This document shows positions 43,255 to 53,022 of a stretch of DNA of 64,000 nt, piece after piece. Each line of letters starts with the position of its first letter. Position 1 is the stretch's first letter. The stretch is from an uncultured bacterium (GTDB lineage: Bacteria > Bacillota > Clostridia > Oscillospirales > Oscillospiraceae): assembly GCA_949293165.1 (NCBI GenBank), contig CASFCW010000003.1, positions 21,580-85,579 on the forward strand, given 5' to 3'. The position numbers and the translations under genes were made by a program. The notes beneath the pieces were generated by a model. That model ran no database searches. It was not told the origin of the DNA and was given only the letters and a program-made list of their open reading frames with translations.

Positions 43255-43917
43255 ATGACAAAGGAAGAGTTTTTGATTCGTTTAAAAGAGGACGAAAATT
43301 ACTCTCCCGGATGGCAGGCCATTGACGATGCGTTTGAAAAACTTTATCCTGGCCAAACCCCTGAGCACTTTGGAACGCTTCTCACAGCAAGGGCAACGCT
43401 GGGCGGCGACGAATATTTGGACGGGTTTTCCATCTATACCTCCCCCAAGGGCTATAAGCATCTGGTTACCTATGGAATGACGGTGCTTTACGGTGATGAA
43501 GATGCTTTCGGCGGCGAATGGAACGGCTGGGGCTATGAAATGACCATGAAGCTGAAGGAGAACGACTCGGAGAGCTGTATGTGGGCCATTGATATGATGT
43601 CTAATCTGGCCAGATATACCTACAAAACCCAGCGTTTTTTCCAGCCCAATCAATATGTGAAGGGGAACGGAACCTCCCTGCACGTCGGTTCAGATTCTTT
43701 GATAACCGCGCTTTTGTTGGTTAAGGATACAGAAGCGGAGCCTCAGATGTCCGTATATGGAAGGACGGAATTCATCCAGCTTGTTGGGATAACCGAGTCG
43801 GAGATGCAGGCAATTCTTGCGGATAAAAATAACATTCCCAAATTCATTGAGCTTATGAAGGCAGACGGAAATGAGGATTTGGTTACGGATATGAGAAGGA
43901 CGAAGTCATATCTATAA
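43255..43917 (+). CDS. Suppressor-of-fused (SUFU) domain protein
   Basis: 220 residues matching the bacterial SUFU family: EKLYPGQTPEHFGTLLTARATLGGDEYLDGFSIYTS, then KHLVTYGMTVLYGDEDAFGGEWNGWGYEMTMKL and a late FIQLVGITESEMQAI. In bacteria SUFU proteins are often immunity proteins of polymorphic toxin systems or stand-alone with unknown role. The gene is noticeably less GC-rich than its neighbours, suggesting recent transfer. No toxin gene is visible in this window. Start ATG follows TTTGAGGTGATGTT. Confidence 0.85.
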   Translation: MTKEEFLIRLKEDENYSPGWQAIDDAFEKLYPGQTPEHFGTLLTARATLGGDEYLDGFSIYTSPKGYKHLVTYGMTVLYGDEDAFGGEWNGWGYEMTMKLKENDSESCMWAIDMMSNLARYTYKTQRFFQPNQYVKGNGTSLHVGSDSLITALLLVKDTEAEPQMSVYGRTEFIQLVGITESEMQAILADKNNIPKFIELMKADGNEDLVTDMRRTKSYL

Positions 43918-43983
43918 CCCGATCAACGCTCCATTGAACAGGCAATGAGAGCAGATTCAAAAACAGGACGGGAGAACCTATCT

Positions 43984-45225
43984 ATGGGACTATTTTTCAG
44001 CGACCCGGTGGAACGGGCACTCAAGTACATCTACTACGACCTGCGCGCCCGGCGGGGGCAGGAGGGCTTTCAGCTGCTCCAGCAGGCGGTGCAGGACGGG
44101 GACGCGGACGCCTGCTGCCTGCTGGCCCGGTGCCTGTACGGGCCGGAGTATACCTGGCCGGGGCACAATTTCCCCGTGGATGAGCGGGCGGGGGATGAAC
44201 TGATGCGCCGCTCCGTGCTGGAGGGCAGCGCCATCGGGACGCTGCTGTCCCTGCGCTGCGGGGTGATGAACCGGAAGCTGGCCCAGGCCATGCCCCTGAG
44301 CTTCCAGGAGGCCTTTGATACCGTGCTGGACAAGGCGGAGCACGGGGAGCCCCTGTGCCAGATGATTATCGGAAACGCCTATTACTGGGGCGATTTTCCG
44401 GAAATTCAGGGCAAGACCCGGGAGGATTTTGACAGCGACGACGCCATCCAAAGCTACCTGCGGGAAAATTACGCCAAGTGTGAGGACTGGCTGTGGCGGT
44501 CCCTGCGCGGCGGCATCTCCACCGGCGGCGTCAACCTGGCCAATTTCTACCGGGAGGGGAAGGCGGGGCTCATCTCTCCCCGGCCGGAGAAGGCCATGGA
44601 GGTGTACCGCTACGGGGCGGAGAAGGGGTATCCCAGCTACTTCTTCTATTATGGCAACGAGCTCTATGACCAGGGGAACAAGGGGGAGGCCTTTGACCTC
44701 TACCGCCGGGCGGCAGAGGCGGGGGAACCCCGGGCCTTCTTCTGGGCGGGCTACTCCTATGAGCTGGGCGATGGGGTGACCAAGGACAATGCCCGGGCCA
44801 CCCAATATTACCAGCAGGCCCTCTCGGCGCCCATTCAGGGAAAAGTGAACCCTGCCAACCGGTTGGGCATGTGCTACTATGACGGACGCGGCGTGGAGCG
44901 CGACTATGCCAAGGCCTTCCAGCTTTTGAAGTGGGCGGAGGACCACGGCGGTCCGGCCATGCTTTACTACCTGGGTGCCTGCTACGCCAACGGTCAGGGG
45001 ACCCAGCAGGACTACGCCAAGGCCTTGACCTATCTGGAGAAGGTCGATTGGGACTGCCCTCACGCGTTTTATCTCCTGGGAAAGATGTACTGCAACGGCC
45101 TTGGCGTACCGGAGGACATTGCAAAGGGTGTGGAATACCTTCAGAGGGCCGGCGATTATGCAGAAGTCAAAGAGGAATTGAGGCACTATAAAAAGACCCT
45201 GTTTGGCAAATGGGTACGGCGGTAG
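43984..45225 (+). CDS. Sel1-repeat protein
   Basis: 413 residues of tandem helical Sel1/TPR-like repeats, for example ANRLGMCYYDGRGVERDYAKAFQLLKWAEDHGGP, AMLYYLGACYANGQGTQQDYAKALTYLEKV and AFYLLGKMYCNGLGVPEDIAKGVEYLQRAG. There is no signal peptide, so it is cytoplasmic. Such repeats bind proteins and are frequent in toxin-immunity neighbourhoods. ATG 43984 is preferred over the one 39 bases upstream because GGGAG lies about 9 bases before it. A strong terminator follows. Confidence 0.88.
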   Translation: MGLFFSDPVERALKYIYYDLRARRGQEGFQLLQQAVQDGDADACCLLARCLYGPEYTWPGHNFPVDERAGDELMRRSVLEGSAIGTLLSLRCGVMNRKLAQAMPLSFQEAFDTVLDKAEHGEPLCQMIIGNAYYWGDFPEIQGKTREDFDSDDAIQSYLRENYAKCEDWLWRSLRGGISTGGVNLANFYREGKAGLISPRPEKAMEVYRYGAEKGYPSYFFYYGNELYDQGNKGEAFDLYRRAAEAGEPRAFFWAGYSYELGDGVTKDNARATQYYQQALSAPIQGKVNPANRLGMCYYDGRGVERDYAKAFQLLKWAEDHGGPAMLYYLGACYANGQGTQQDYAKALTYLEKVDWDCPHAFYLLGKMYCNGLGVPEDIAKGVEYLQRAGDYAEVKEELRHYKKTLFGKWVRR

Positions 45226-45270
45226 CCTCCGGCAGGCCGGGCCGCCCCCATACGCCCGGCGGGATACAGC

Positions 45271-45306
45271 AAAAAGCTGGACAGAGCGTTCTCTGTCCAG
45301 CTTTTT
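45271..45306. terminator. Bidirectional intrinsic terminator
   Basis: AAAAAGCTGGACAGAG (45271-45286) and CTCTGTCCAGCTTTTT (45291-45306) form a 16-bp perfect stem with loop CGTT and A/T tails on both sides. It separates the Sel1 gene (plus) from the surface operon (minus). Confidence 0.92.
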
Positions 45307-45524
45307 GCTTCATTTTAACCCATTGGCAGACGGGCAGCATCAGCTTGCCCCGCTCCCAGGCTGTGCCAGGCGTTTGGCGTAAATTGGTGCGCAGACTATG
45401 GGGTGGACGAATTCCGCCAGCAATGGAAGCATTCCCAAAGGCAGAGTTTCCGCCCCGGAAACTGCCCGCCATCTTGTTTTGGCTCTGCCTATGCAAAATA
45501 GCCCTTCCTATTTCTTCGGAGCAA
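45307..45524. other. Intergenic, nothing recognised
   Basis: About 220 bases between the terminator and the stop codon of the transglutaminase-like gene. No convincing gene, promoter or RNA structure was seen. Confidence 0.5.
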
Positions 45525-47129
45525 TCAGTTGGGCGAGAATGCCTCCCCAACAGGCTTCCAGCTTCCTGCCTCCAGCAAAAACAGCTTGTCCCCAGGTGAG
45601 ATGGTATCCAATTTCACCACATTCAGCCCTGTTTCCAACCCACTGTGGATCGAGACCGACCCGATACGGCCATCCTGATAAGAGGCGGAGATCAGCACTG
45701 CCTCCGCTATTTCTCCCGACAGGTAAATGCCCACCTGCTCACCACGCGCGTCCCAGCCTATAATGCCAGAATCGGTGGCCGCATCCCAAGCGGGAGGATA
45801 GGTGGCCGCCTCTACAGTGGCTAGGACCACATCCGGCCTGGTTTTGGAAACGGCGGAAATCACCCCAGTCTCCTGGTCGTACATCAGGCCCACGGAATCC
45901 TGCTGGTAGGGATAGCTCCCGTCCCAGCTATCCGCCGCCTGGAAGGAGAGCTCCTCCACCAGAGTGCTGGTACCGTCCCGCAAGTCCACAACGTACAGCA
46001 CCGGCCGCTGGTTGGCCATGGTGCCCGCCCCGGCGGTGTAGTACATCAGGCCATTGGCCCAGACCGTGGGGTAGGCGGGGTAGTAGGTGTATCCGCCGCC
46101 GGAGGACGGGGTGTAATTCCGGAACCAGCTGACGGAGCGCACCATGGACGAATCCCCCAGTTCCAGGCTCCCCGCCTGTTTCAGGGCGGAGGCGGTGGCG
46201 TAATAGAACGCGCCGTCATAGAAGTAAATGGAGGTCTCGCTTTCGTTGAAAATATAGCCGCTTTCGTACCTGGTGCTCTCCCCCTCCCGGAACGTCCAGT
46301 CGTCCTGACGGAAATGGTTTCCTGTCGCTATGGAATCATAGGACAGGAGAAAATAATCGTGATTGCAGCCTCCCTCCAGATTGGGGACAGGGTCATCCCA
46401 GGTTACGTCCACATGGTACCACTGCCCATCCAGCTCAACAGCATTCCACGCATGATTCAGGGAATCACTGGATACCAGGACACAGGGGATGCCCACCCGG
46501 TTCATCAGCAGCTGGTAAGCCAGGGCATAGCCCTGACAGACGGCGTCTCCATTCACCAGCGCGCCGTAGGCGTTATACACCGTATCATCATGGGTGCCGT
46601 TTCCGGTGGCTACGGCCCAGTTGTAGTCGATATGCACCGCCAGGTAATCATGGAGCAGCAGCGCCTGTTCCAGCGGGTCGGACACGCCCTCCACCACTTC
46701 CATGGCCTGATTCAGGGCCTGGTCAAAGGCCTGCTCCACCTCCGGTGTCATCATCGCATCTATATAGTAGGGCTTGAGTGCCGTCACATTCCCGCTTCCA
46801 TCCGTATAGTAGGAGTACCCGTTCTCCACGTAGAAAAACTCCGGATGATCGTTTACCACCGCCCGGAAGGTCTCCCGTACCACATCCACGGGAAAGGCCC
46901 CCTCCAAATGCAGATAGTCCCGGGACTTTGCGGCGATATGGGCCTCAATCTGCCCGTACAGCGTATCCTCCTCCAGCAGCACCGAAGGCGTCATGCCTCC
47001 CGTGGAAGCCAGCGTGCCGGACTGAAAGGTTTCTACCCTCTCGTATCCCTGTTCACCCGCAGCCAGGGCAGGCGCCGCCAGGAACAGCGCCAAAGCCAGT
47101 ACCGTCAGGCAGAACGTCCTTTTTTTCAC
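45525..47129 (-). CDS. Exported transglutaminase-like protein
   Basis: 534 residues, GTG start 8 bases after AGGGGG. A clean signal peptide (MKKRTFCLTVLALALFLAAPALAA) sends it out of the cell. The transglutaminase-like triad is visible: cysteine in GDAVCQGYALAYQLLMNRVGIP, histidine in LNHAWNAVELDG and aspartate in YHVDVTWDD, with HDYLAVHIDYNW upstream. These enzymes are usually proteases or cross-linkers of surface proteins. The C-terminal 250 residues show beta-propeller-like strands (GLMYYTAGAGTMANQRPVLYVVDLRDG). It is the last gene of the five-gene surface operon, 95 bases after the SLH protein gene and behind a hairpin, so its level may be lower. Confidence 0.87.
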   Translation of the reverse strand: MKKRTFCLTVLALALFLAAPALAAGEQGYERVETFQSGTLASTGGMTPSVLLEEDTLYGQIEAHIAAKSRDYLHLEGAFPVDVVRETFRAVVNDHPEFFYVENGYSYYTDGSGNVTALKPYYIDAMMTPEVEQAFDQALNQAMEVVEGVSDPLEQALLLHDYLAVHIDYNWAVATGNGTHDDTVYNAYGALVNGDAVCQGYALAYQLLMNRVGIPCVLVSSDSLNHAWNAVELDGQWYHVDVTWDDPVPNLEGGCNHDYFLLSYDSIATGNHFRQDDWTFREGESTRYESGYIFNESETSIYFYDGAFYYATASALKQAGSLELGDSSMVRSVSWFRNYTPSSGGGYTYYPAYPTVWANGLMYYTAGAGTMANQRPVLYVVDLRDGTSTLVEELSFQAADSWDGSYPYQQDSVGLMYDQETGVISAVSKTRPDVVLATVEAATYPPAWDAATDSGIIGWDARGEQVGIYLSGEIAEAVLISASYQDGRIGSVSIHSGLETGLNVVKLDTISPGDKLFLLEAGSWKPVGEAFSPN

Positions 47130-47152
47130 ACATTTTACCCCCTGTTACAACG

Positions 47153-47187
47153 AAGGCGGGGCCTATGCGCCGCATAAGCCCCGCCTT
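47153..47187 (-). terminator. Hairpin between SLH gene and transglutaminase-like gene
   Basis: AAGGCGGGGC (47153-47162) and GCCCCGCCTT (47178-47187) pair over 10 bp. The T tract is poor in the minus direction, so it is likely a partial terminator or an RNA-stabilising structure. Confidence 0.5.
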
Positions 47188-47224
47188 TCGGCTCACTGAT
47201 CCACTGGTTTCCCGAAATCAGGAC

Positions 47225-50200
47225 TTAGGCCCCGAATTTCTCCACAAACCGCATCAGGATGGTAGCCACCTGAGCGCGGGTCGCATTGCCCTGAGGATTG
47301 AGCATACCGTTTTCGCCGGAAATCATGCCGTTATCCACAGCCCAGCTCATGGCTTCAACCGCCCAGTCGCTGACCGCGGCGGCATCGGGATAGCTGCTCA
47401 GGCTGCCGGAGGCAGCGGGCCGTCCCGCGTAGCTCCACAGCATCACAGCCAGCTGCTCACGCTGCAGGTTGCCGTCCATGTTGGTGCCGTCGGACACGCC
47501 GTAGGACATCGCCCACTGCCGGCCGGCCTCGTACCAGGCCTGTCCGGGGGCAGCCACGGTGTTCTCACCGTGGTAAGCCGCCAGGACGGTGACGATCATG
47601 CCGCGGGTCATGGGTGCATTGGGGGAGAAGGTGGTCTCGCTGGTGCCGGAGAACAGGCCGTGGCTGACCACAAAGTCGATATAGGTCTTGCCCCAGAAGT
47701 TGTCGGGCACATCCACGAAGGACTTGGACAGATCCACGATCTTCACCGTATCGCCATCGGTCAAAGTAACCACCACGCCGGTGTCGGTTGCCACGCTGGA
47801 CTTCACAACCGCTTCCGTACCGTCAGCCTTGACGATGACGGCCACAGTGCCGGAAGTCACGTTCTCCACGGGGATCTCCACCTTCACGGGGGTGCTGCTG
47901 TCAGGCAGCTCCACGGTAACGGCGGGAGCCTTCTCGCTGTCGTCGGAGGCAGAAACCTGCGGCATGGGCAGCTTCACGGCCTCGCCCTTGTCGCCAGCCT
48001 CACTCACCGCCTGGGAAGACAGGGAAACCTGGGCTTCGGTGCTGCCGTCTTCCGCCACGGTGGTGGTGGAGGAGGAGCCGTCCCGGTTATCCACCGTAGT
48101 CTCCACGGAACCATCCGCCTTCTCCACAACCTGGGTCTCGTTGCCGGAGGCGTCGGTGTTGGTGGTGGTCACGGTGCCGTTTGTGTTGGTCTCAACCACC
48201 GTCTGGCTGCCGTCGGGATTCTTGGTGGTCTCGGTAACGTTGCCGTTGGAGTCCGTCTTGATGGTGGTGGTAGAGCCGTCGGGATTGGTCACCGTCTCGC
48301 TCTGGCCGCCGGAGGAGCCTCCACCGCTGGAGGAGCGGCGGGTAACCTCCACCGTACACTGGGTAACGGCGCCGTTGTGGGCGGCGTCCCCGTCATAGAC
48401 GGCAGTGAAGGTATACGTCTTGGTTTCATTGGGCAGATCCACTGTCCAGCCGTCGCCGCTTTCGGTAACCGTCACAGTCTCATCATCACAGGTCACCACA
48501 GCGGTTCCGCCGGCGGGCAGCCCGGAGATGGTCAGGGTAACCGTGCCGCTGCCCCGCATGGATTCTGGATCGGCGGTAAGCGTCAGCTCCGGGGTGATCT
48601 TCTCGCTGACGGTCAGGGTGCCGTTCTTGTAGGTCACCTGGTAGCAGTCCGCGTTGGTCAGAACACCGCCGCTGGGAATAATCTCAAAGGTGCCGGGAGC
48701 CGCGGTGCTGGGGGTAACGGCATAGGCCAGGGCCACATCGGTCAGCGTGTCATTTCCTGCCAGGCCCTCGATCTCGCAGTCCAGGCCGGACAGCTCGGGG
48801 ATCTCGCCGCCCACATAGACGCTCATGCTGGGGGCTGTCACAGTAACGGGGGCTTTCCCGATGGTAAAGTTCAGCGTCAGGCTGCCCACCACCTGGGCGC
48901 TGTCCGGGATGGTAAAGATCACCTGATATTCTCCAGGTTTGACAGGCGCCTGATCCCCACCGGGCACATAGGTCACGATGAAATCTCCATCATAGTCCTG
49001 GGCGGCAGGCGTACCGGTGTAGCCCTGCTGGGCCTTTCCGTTGTAGATCAAGCCCTCAGCCGCCTGTACGCCGGTGATGGTCACGGGCTTCTTGTCCGTA
49101 CCCACAAGGGTGATAATGATGTCGTAGTCGTAATAGTTGACAGCGCCGGTGACGGGGACGGTTACCTCGTACTCCTCCCCGGTTTCCACGTTGGAGCCGC
49201 CGGTGTAGTGGAACTGGCCGTTGGAAATGTCTCCATAGACCACCACGTCGCTGTCAATGGAGTAGATTCCATATTCCGCGCCCTCAGGCAGAGCGGGCAG
49301 CTCCACTGTGCCGTCGGCGTTGAGGTAGAGGTAGCCGCTGGCGGTGGTCATCGCCTCGCTGGCCTCAGCCTTCCGGATGGTCTGGCCAGCCAGCACATAG
49401 TCCGCCGTCTTGCCCTCGTCGAAGGTGTAGTTGCCGTTGTTCAGGGTGACGGTGACGATAACCTCCTTGTCCGTTCCCGCGTTGGCGCCGTCAAACACGG
49501 CGCTGGCGGTATAGCCGGCTCCGGCCTCCAGGGAATCATCCGCAGCCACACCCTGGAAGCTCACGCCGGTCACCTTGGCGTCGACGGTACCGTCATAGGT
49601 CTTATCCTCCACAGCGGCGCCGGTGATGGTCAGGGTGGCGGCCTCAATCACGTAGCTGGCGGCAGCCTTGCCGGAATAGTTACCTGTGCCGGTAACGGTC
49701 ACAGTAACGGAACCCGCATTGACCAGATCGCCCTGATAGCTTACGGTGTAGTCCACATCCTCCGCCAGGGGGATCTCGCCCAGCATCACGGAGGTGACCG
49801 CAGGCTTGTGCTCCTGGTTGTCGAATACATAGCTGGTCTTGTCCAGGGTTACCACAGCATTTGCGATGGACACACCGGCAATCTCCCAGCTCAGGGTCAG
49901 GCCGGAGCCGCCGCTGAGGGTATAGTTGGCGTTGTCCAGCTCGGTAACCTTGGCGGAATACGTGCCCTTATTGGTGGCGCTGTTGCCCTCATAGGTCAGA
50001 TTGACCACATCCCCGGCCACCAGGTTGGACACCTCAGCGGTAACCGTTTTCCGGGTGTTGTCAAACTCGAAGGGCTCGGCGTAATCCCAGGTCAGCTCCA
50101 CCGGACGAGGCGCGATGGTTCCGGCAACATCGGTGGGCATGGTGCTGACCTTGTAATTGCCCTTGTCGCTGCCCTTCAGCACCACGTTGGTGATGGTAAT

Positions 50201-52219
50201 TGCCTTGTCCTGCCCGGCATTGGCATCGGCATAGACACCGGCGGCGGACAGCACGCCCACGTCGTCCTGACCAACCAGTCCGGCAATCTGGGCGGCGCCT
50301 GCGGCGATCTGGACCTCAGTCGTGCCGTCATACTCCTTCTCCACACCGGTCAACCCGGTCACGGTGACGGGCTTGGGGGTGACGGAAACCTTCAGCTTGG
50401 CGCTGCCCGCATAGAGGTCGTCCTCCACCGTGGCCACCAGGTAATAGGTTCCGGCATCCACGGGGGCGGCGGACAGGGCCTGGCCGTCCTGGCTCTCCCA
50501 GGTGTAGACGATCTTGTCAACCTGAACCGCAGCCTCGGCCTCGCCGGTATAGGTAATAGCCTGGCCGTCATAGGTCTTATCGGAGAGCGTGATGCCGCCC
50601 ATCTCTACATTGGTAGGAATCTTGTCCAGAATCTGGAACTTCACTTCCGCCGTCTTGCCGTTGATGTCGGCAGTCAGCGTATAGTTACCAGGCTGGGTGC
50701 CGGCGGGAATGGTAATCAGGACCTGATTGTCCGTCTTACCACCGGTGCTGCTTACCTTGTACAGCTGGTCGGGCAGGTCGCCGCTCCAGCTGACGGTGTA
50801 ATCGTTGGTGCTGCCCTGGCCATACTTGTTCATGCCCTGGGCAGTCAGTGTCAGCTCGGTCTCGCCTTCGGCGGGGATCACCAGGGTGTAGCTGTTGTCC
50901 GCGTCAGCGGCGCCTTCCGTCAGCTTCACGCCGGTCACGGTCTGGTCAAGCAACAGGTAAACCAGGCACTTGTCCTGGGCATTACCGGCCGTGGCATAGA
51001 CCGTCACGTCGGTATCCCCGGTAATCTCCAAAGCCTTTACGGTGAGGACGCCGTTTTCATCAATATACACGCCGGAAATTACGGGCTCCACAGACCACAC
51101 CACCTGCTGGTCCAGCTTGCCGCCAAACTGATCGGTCACAGCGGCGGTGAAGGTTGTCGTGGCATTCTCCTCACCCAGAGCGGGGACCGTAATCTTCTCC
51201 GCTCCACCGGAGATCTCCACCTGAGCGGGTACAGAAGCCTCCCGCACCACATTGATGGTCACTTCATTGGAGGTCATGTCGGCCAGGGAGGCAGAGACGG
51301 TAATGGTACCCGCCTTAGCCATGCCGGGAACGGTGATGACAGTGCCGTCCCGTGTGGCGCCGGTTCCGCCGTCGTTAAAGCTGAACTGCACGCCGTCGGT
51401 GGGATAAGCATCGCCGTCCACATCCTTGGCAGTTACGGTCAAGGTCACCTTCACATCTTCCTTGCCGTCCGCGGTGATCTGATTGGCGTTGGCAGTCAGC
51501 TCCAGGCTGCCAATCTGCGCCACCGTGGAGTTGGGGTAGACCAGGCTGGGCGCCGCGAGGGTGTTACCGCTCTTGCCGGCAGTATACTGGTACTTATAAT
51601 TGAGAGCGCTATCAGCAGTGTTAACAGTCACTGTATCACTGGCCTGCACGGAATCCAGTGCATCCGGATCAGAAGTAAGGAGAAAGCTGCCCTTCTTCAG
51701 GTTACTCTCATCATTGTCCAAGATCTTGAACATCATCACATACATCATCTGTGGGCCCGTCTCCGTTACCCGATCTGGATCAGATGCAAGGACGCCGAAC
51801 TCAAATGTAGTGACAGTTCCATTCTCCGCCACCGCAATAGCCGTTGCAGAGTATCTGCTTCCCCGGACATCATACACTCCGGTAAACGCATCTCCCAATT
51901 CATCGATACTAGCCAACGGTTCATCGTATATTACGTTATACGGAAAGATTACTGTATTGTCATACGAGACAACCGTGCTCATCATGATCATCTTCCGAGC
52001 CTCTCCGTCATCCCCAATACCCGGCTCGCCGGTGAAGAACAGCCCGTAGACATCAGGATCTGTTATCTGGTAGGTATCCAGTTCCTCCGCAGTCAATTTG
52101 TGCGCCTCAATACTGACACTTGCCTCTTCCGCCGCAAAAGATGTAATACACAGGAGAGATGCCAGCATAGCCCCGACCATGGCAAGAGAGAGCACCCGTT
52201 TTACTCGTTTCTTCATCAT
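47225..52219 (-). CDS. Giant surface protein with Ig-like/YDG/MBG repeats and C-terminal SLH domains
   Basis: 1664 residues. A signal peptide (MMKKRVKRVLSLAMVGAMLASLLCITSFA) is followed by a beta-rich N-terminal region of about 180 residues that may be cohesin-like (MSTVVSYDNTVIFPYNVIYDE; VTTFEFGVLA). Ig-like domains come next (ADGKEDVKVTLTVTAKDVDGD), then YDG/MBG repeats near residues 550, 625, 870 and 1058 (DKTYDGQA, EKEYDGTT, DKTYDGTV, LIYNGKAQ). A low-complexity Thr/Asp/Gly linker (about 1300-1405) precedes three SLH repeats from about 1498 (FVDVPDNFWGKTYIDFVVSHGLF; ...MLWSYAGRPA; ...WAVDNGMISGENGML) that anchor to pyruvylated wall polymer. It probably acts as a large adhesin or scaffold. 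Confidence 0.92.
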   Translation of the reverse strand: MMKKRVKRVLSLAMVGAMLASLLCITSFAAEEASVSIEAHKLTAEELDTYQITDPDVYGLFFTGEPGIGDDGEARKMIMMSTVVSYDNTVIFPYNVIYDEPLASIDELGDAFTGVYDVRGSRYSATAIAVAENGTVTTFEFGVLASDPDRVTETGPQMMYVMMFKILDNDESNLKKGSFLLTSDPDALDSVQASDTVTVNTADSALNYKYQYTAGKSGNTLAAPSLVYPNSTVAQIGSLELTANANQITADGKEDVKVTLTVTAKDVDGDAYPTDGVQFSFNDGGTGATRDGTVITVPGMAKAGTITVSASLADMTSNEVTINVVREASVPAQVEISGGAEKITVPALGEENATTTFTAAVTDQFGGKLDQQVVWSVEPVISGVYIDENGVLTVKALEITGDTDVTVYATAGNAQDKCLVYLLLDQTVTGVKLTEGAADADNSYTLVIPAEGETELTLTAQGMNKYGQGSTNDYTVSWSGDLPDQLYKVSSTGGKTDNQVLITIPAGTQPGNYTLTADINGKTAEVKFQILDKIPTNVEMGGITLSDKTYDGQAITYTGEAEAAVQVDKIVYTWESQDGQALSAAPVDAGTYYLVATVEDDLYAGSAKLKVSVTPKPVTVTGLTGVEKEYDGTTEVQIAAGAAQIAGLVGQDDVGVLSAAGVYADANAGQDKAITITNVVLKGSDKGNYKVSTMPTDVAGTIAPRPVELTWDYAEPFEFDNTRKTVTAEVSNLVAGDVVNLTYEGNSATNKGTYSAKVTELDNANYTLSGGSGLTLSWEIAGVSIANAVVTLDKTSYVFDNQEHKPAVTSVMLGEIPLAEDVDYTVSYQGDLVNAGSVTVTVTGTGNYSGKAAASYVIEAATLTITGAAVEDKTYDGTVDAKVTGVSFQGVAADDSLEAGAGYTASAVFDGANAGTDKEVIVTVTLNNGNYTFDEGKTADYVLAGQTIRKAEASEAMTTASGYLYLNADGTVELPALPEGAEYGIYSIDSDVVVYGDISNGQFHYTGGSNVETGEEYEVTVPVTGAVNYYDYDIIITLVGTDKKPVTITGVQAAEGLIYNGKAQQGYTGTPAAQDYDGDFIVTYVPGGDQAPVKPGEYQVIFTIPDSAQVVGSLTLNFTIGKAPVTVTAPSMSVYVGGEIPELSGLDCEIEGLAGNDTLTDVALAYAVTPSTAAPGTFEIIPSGGVLTNADCYQVTYKNGTLTVSEKITPELTLTADPESMRGSGTVTLTISGLPAGGTAVVTCDDETVTVTESGDGWTVDLPNETKTYTFTAVYDGDAAHNGAVTQCTVEVTRRSSSGGGSSGGQSETVTNPDGSTTTIKTDSNGNVTETTKNPDGSQTVVETNTNGTVTTTNTDASGNETQVVEKADGSVETTVDNRDGSSSTTTVAEDGSTEAQVSLSSQAVSEAGDKGEAVKLPMPQVSASDDSEKAPAVTVELPDSSTPVKVEIPVENVTSGTVAVIVKADGTEAVVKSSVATDTGVVVTLTDGDTVKIVDLSKSFVDVPDNFWGKTYIDFVVSHGLFSGTSETTFSPNAPMTRGMIVTVLAAYHGENTVAAPGQAWYEAGRQWAMSYGVSDGTNMDGNLQREQLAVMLWSYAGRPAASGSLSSYPDAAAVSDWAVEAMSWAVDNGMISGENGMLNPQGNATRAQVATILMRFVEKFGA
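48000..48330 (-). repeat. Thr/Asp/Gly-rich imperfect coding repeats in the SLH protein linker
   Basis: The encoded stretch reads as imperfect units of the form NPDGS-T-x3-T and DSNGNVTETT, NTNGTVTTTN, KADGSVETTV, about 10-12 residues each. Such units often vary in copy number and lift a surface domain off the wall. Confidence 0.7.
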
Positions 52220-52228
52220 TTCTCCCCC

Positions 52229-53014
52229 TTAGTTTTCATAGCTCTTCTTAAAGTTCGAAAGGATAATGCTCAAATCGGAAATATTTACGTACCCATCTTC
52301 GTTCACATTCGTGGGATTCCCAACCGCATCTTCCCTCTTGAAATCTACCAGAAGGGCTGAGATATCGCCGGTATTGATGTACCGATGGTCGTCATCCACG
52401 TCGCCGGCCAGCAGCTCCACCTGAGGGATTCCCCCGACAATCTCACCATCCTGCACAGTAACCGTCACTGTGTAGGGCAGGTGGGATGTCTTGGAAATGG
52501 TCAGCGTGTACTCGCCATCCATAATGCCGGAAGCGGTGTAGCCGTTTTCAGAATCCTCAAAGGAATAGTCCCCCGATGTTCCGCTCAGAGCAACCGTAGG
52601 CGGCGTAACACCCTCGTAGCCGATATTCCCCATAGGGATATCAATCGTTGCGCCCTTTCCTTCCACCTCGCCCAGCATCTTCGGGGACACTCCGTCAGCA
52701 AACTCGCCGCCCAGCAGCACAGCGCAGTCGGCGTAGCTTTTGGGAATGTAGGTAAAGGAAACGCCGTTCTCATCCGCGGCCTTCTGGTCGATGAACAGCA
52801 CATCCTCCGCCCGGAAGCCCCAGTCCGGCATCAGATTCTTCACCACCAGGATGGCATATTGCTTCCCCTGCTGGGTGATGGAACAGCTGGCGGTGTAGCT
52901 GCCGTCGCCATTATCCACCACCGTTCCGTCGTAGTCCGCGGCCATCGCCCCGCCGGTGAGCACCAGGCACAGGCCGCCCAGGGCGAGCAGCATTCGCAGT
53001 CCTTTTTTCATCAT
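52229..53014 (-). CDS. Exported dockerin-domain protein
   Basis: 261 residues. A signal peptide (MKKGLRMLLALGGLCLVLTGGAMA) is followed by about 165 residues of beta-rich sequence and a type-I dockerin at the C-terminus. The dockerin has two calcium-binding segments: DVDDDHRYINTGDISALLVDF, in which the first loop carries one extra residue, and NVNEDGYVNISDLSIILSNF, which is canonical. Dockerins plug into cohesin domains. The genes on either side encode a cohesin-like protein (8 bases upstream) and the SLH protein (9 bases downstream). AGGAGG precedes tandem ATG codons; either may be used. Confidence 0.88.
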   Translation of the reverse strand: MMKKGLRMLLALGGLCLVLTGGAMAADYDGTVVDNGDGSYTASCSITQQGKQYAILVVKNLMPDWGFRAEDVLFIDQKAADENGVSFTYIPKSYADCAVLLGGEFADGVSPKMLGEVEGKGATIDIPMGNIGYEGVTPPTVALSGTSGDYSFEDSENGYTASGIMDGEYTLTISKTSHLPYTVTVTVQDGEIVGGIPQVELLAGDVDDDHRYINTGDISALLVDFKREDAVGNPTNVNEDGYVNISDLSIILSNFKKSYEN

Positions 53015-53022
53015 GTCCCTCC

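Noticed and set aside
46778-52360. Open plus-strand frame of about 1860 codons opposite the SLH protein
   Set aside because: It mirrors the third-codon pattern of the giant minus-strand gene, which has signal peptide, repeats and SLH domains. The plus product is His/Gly/Gln-rich nonsense without domains.
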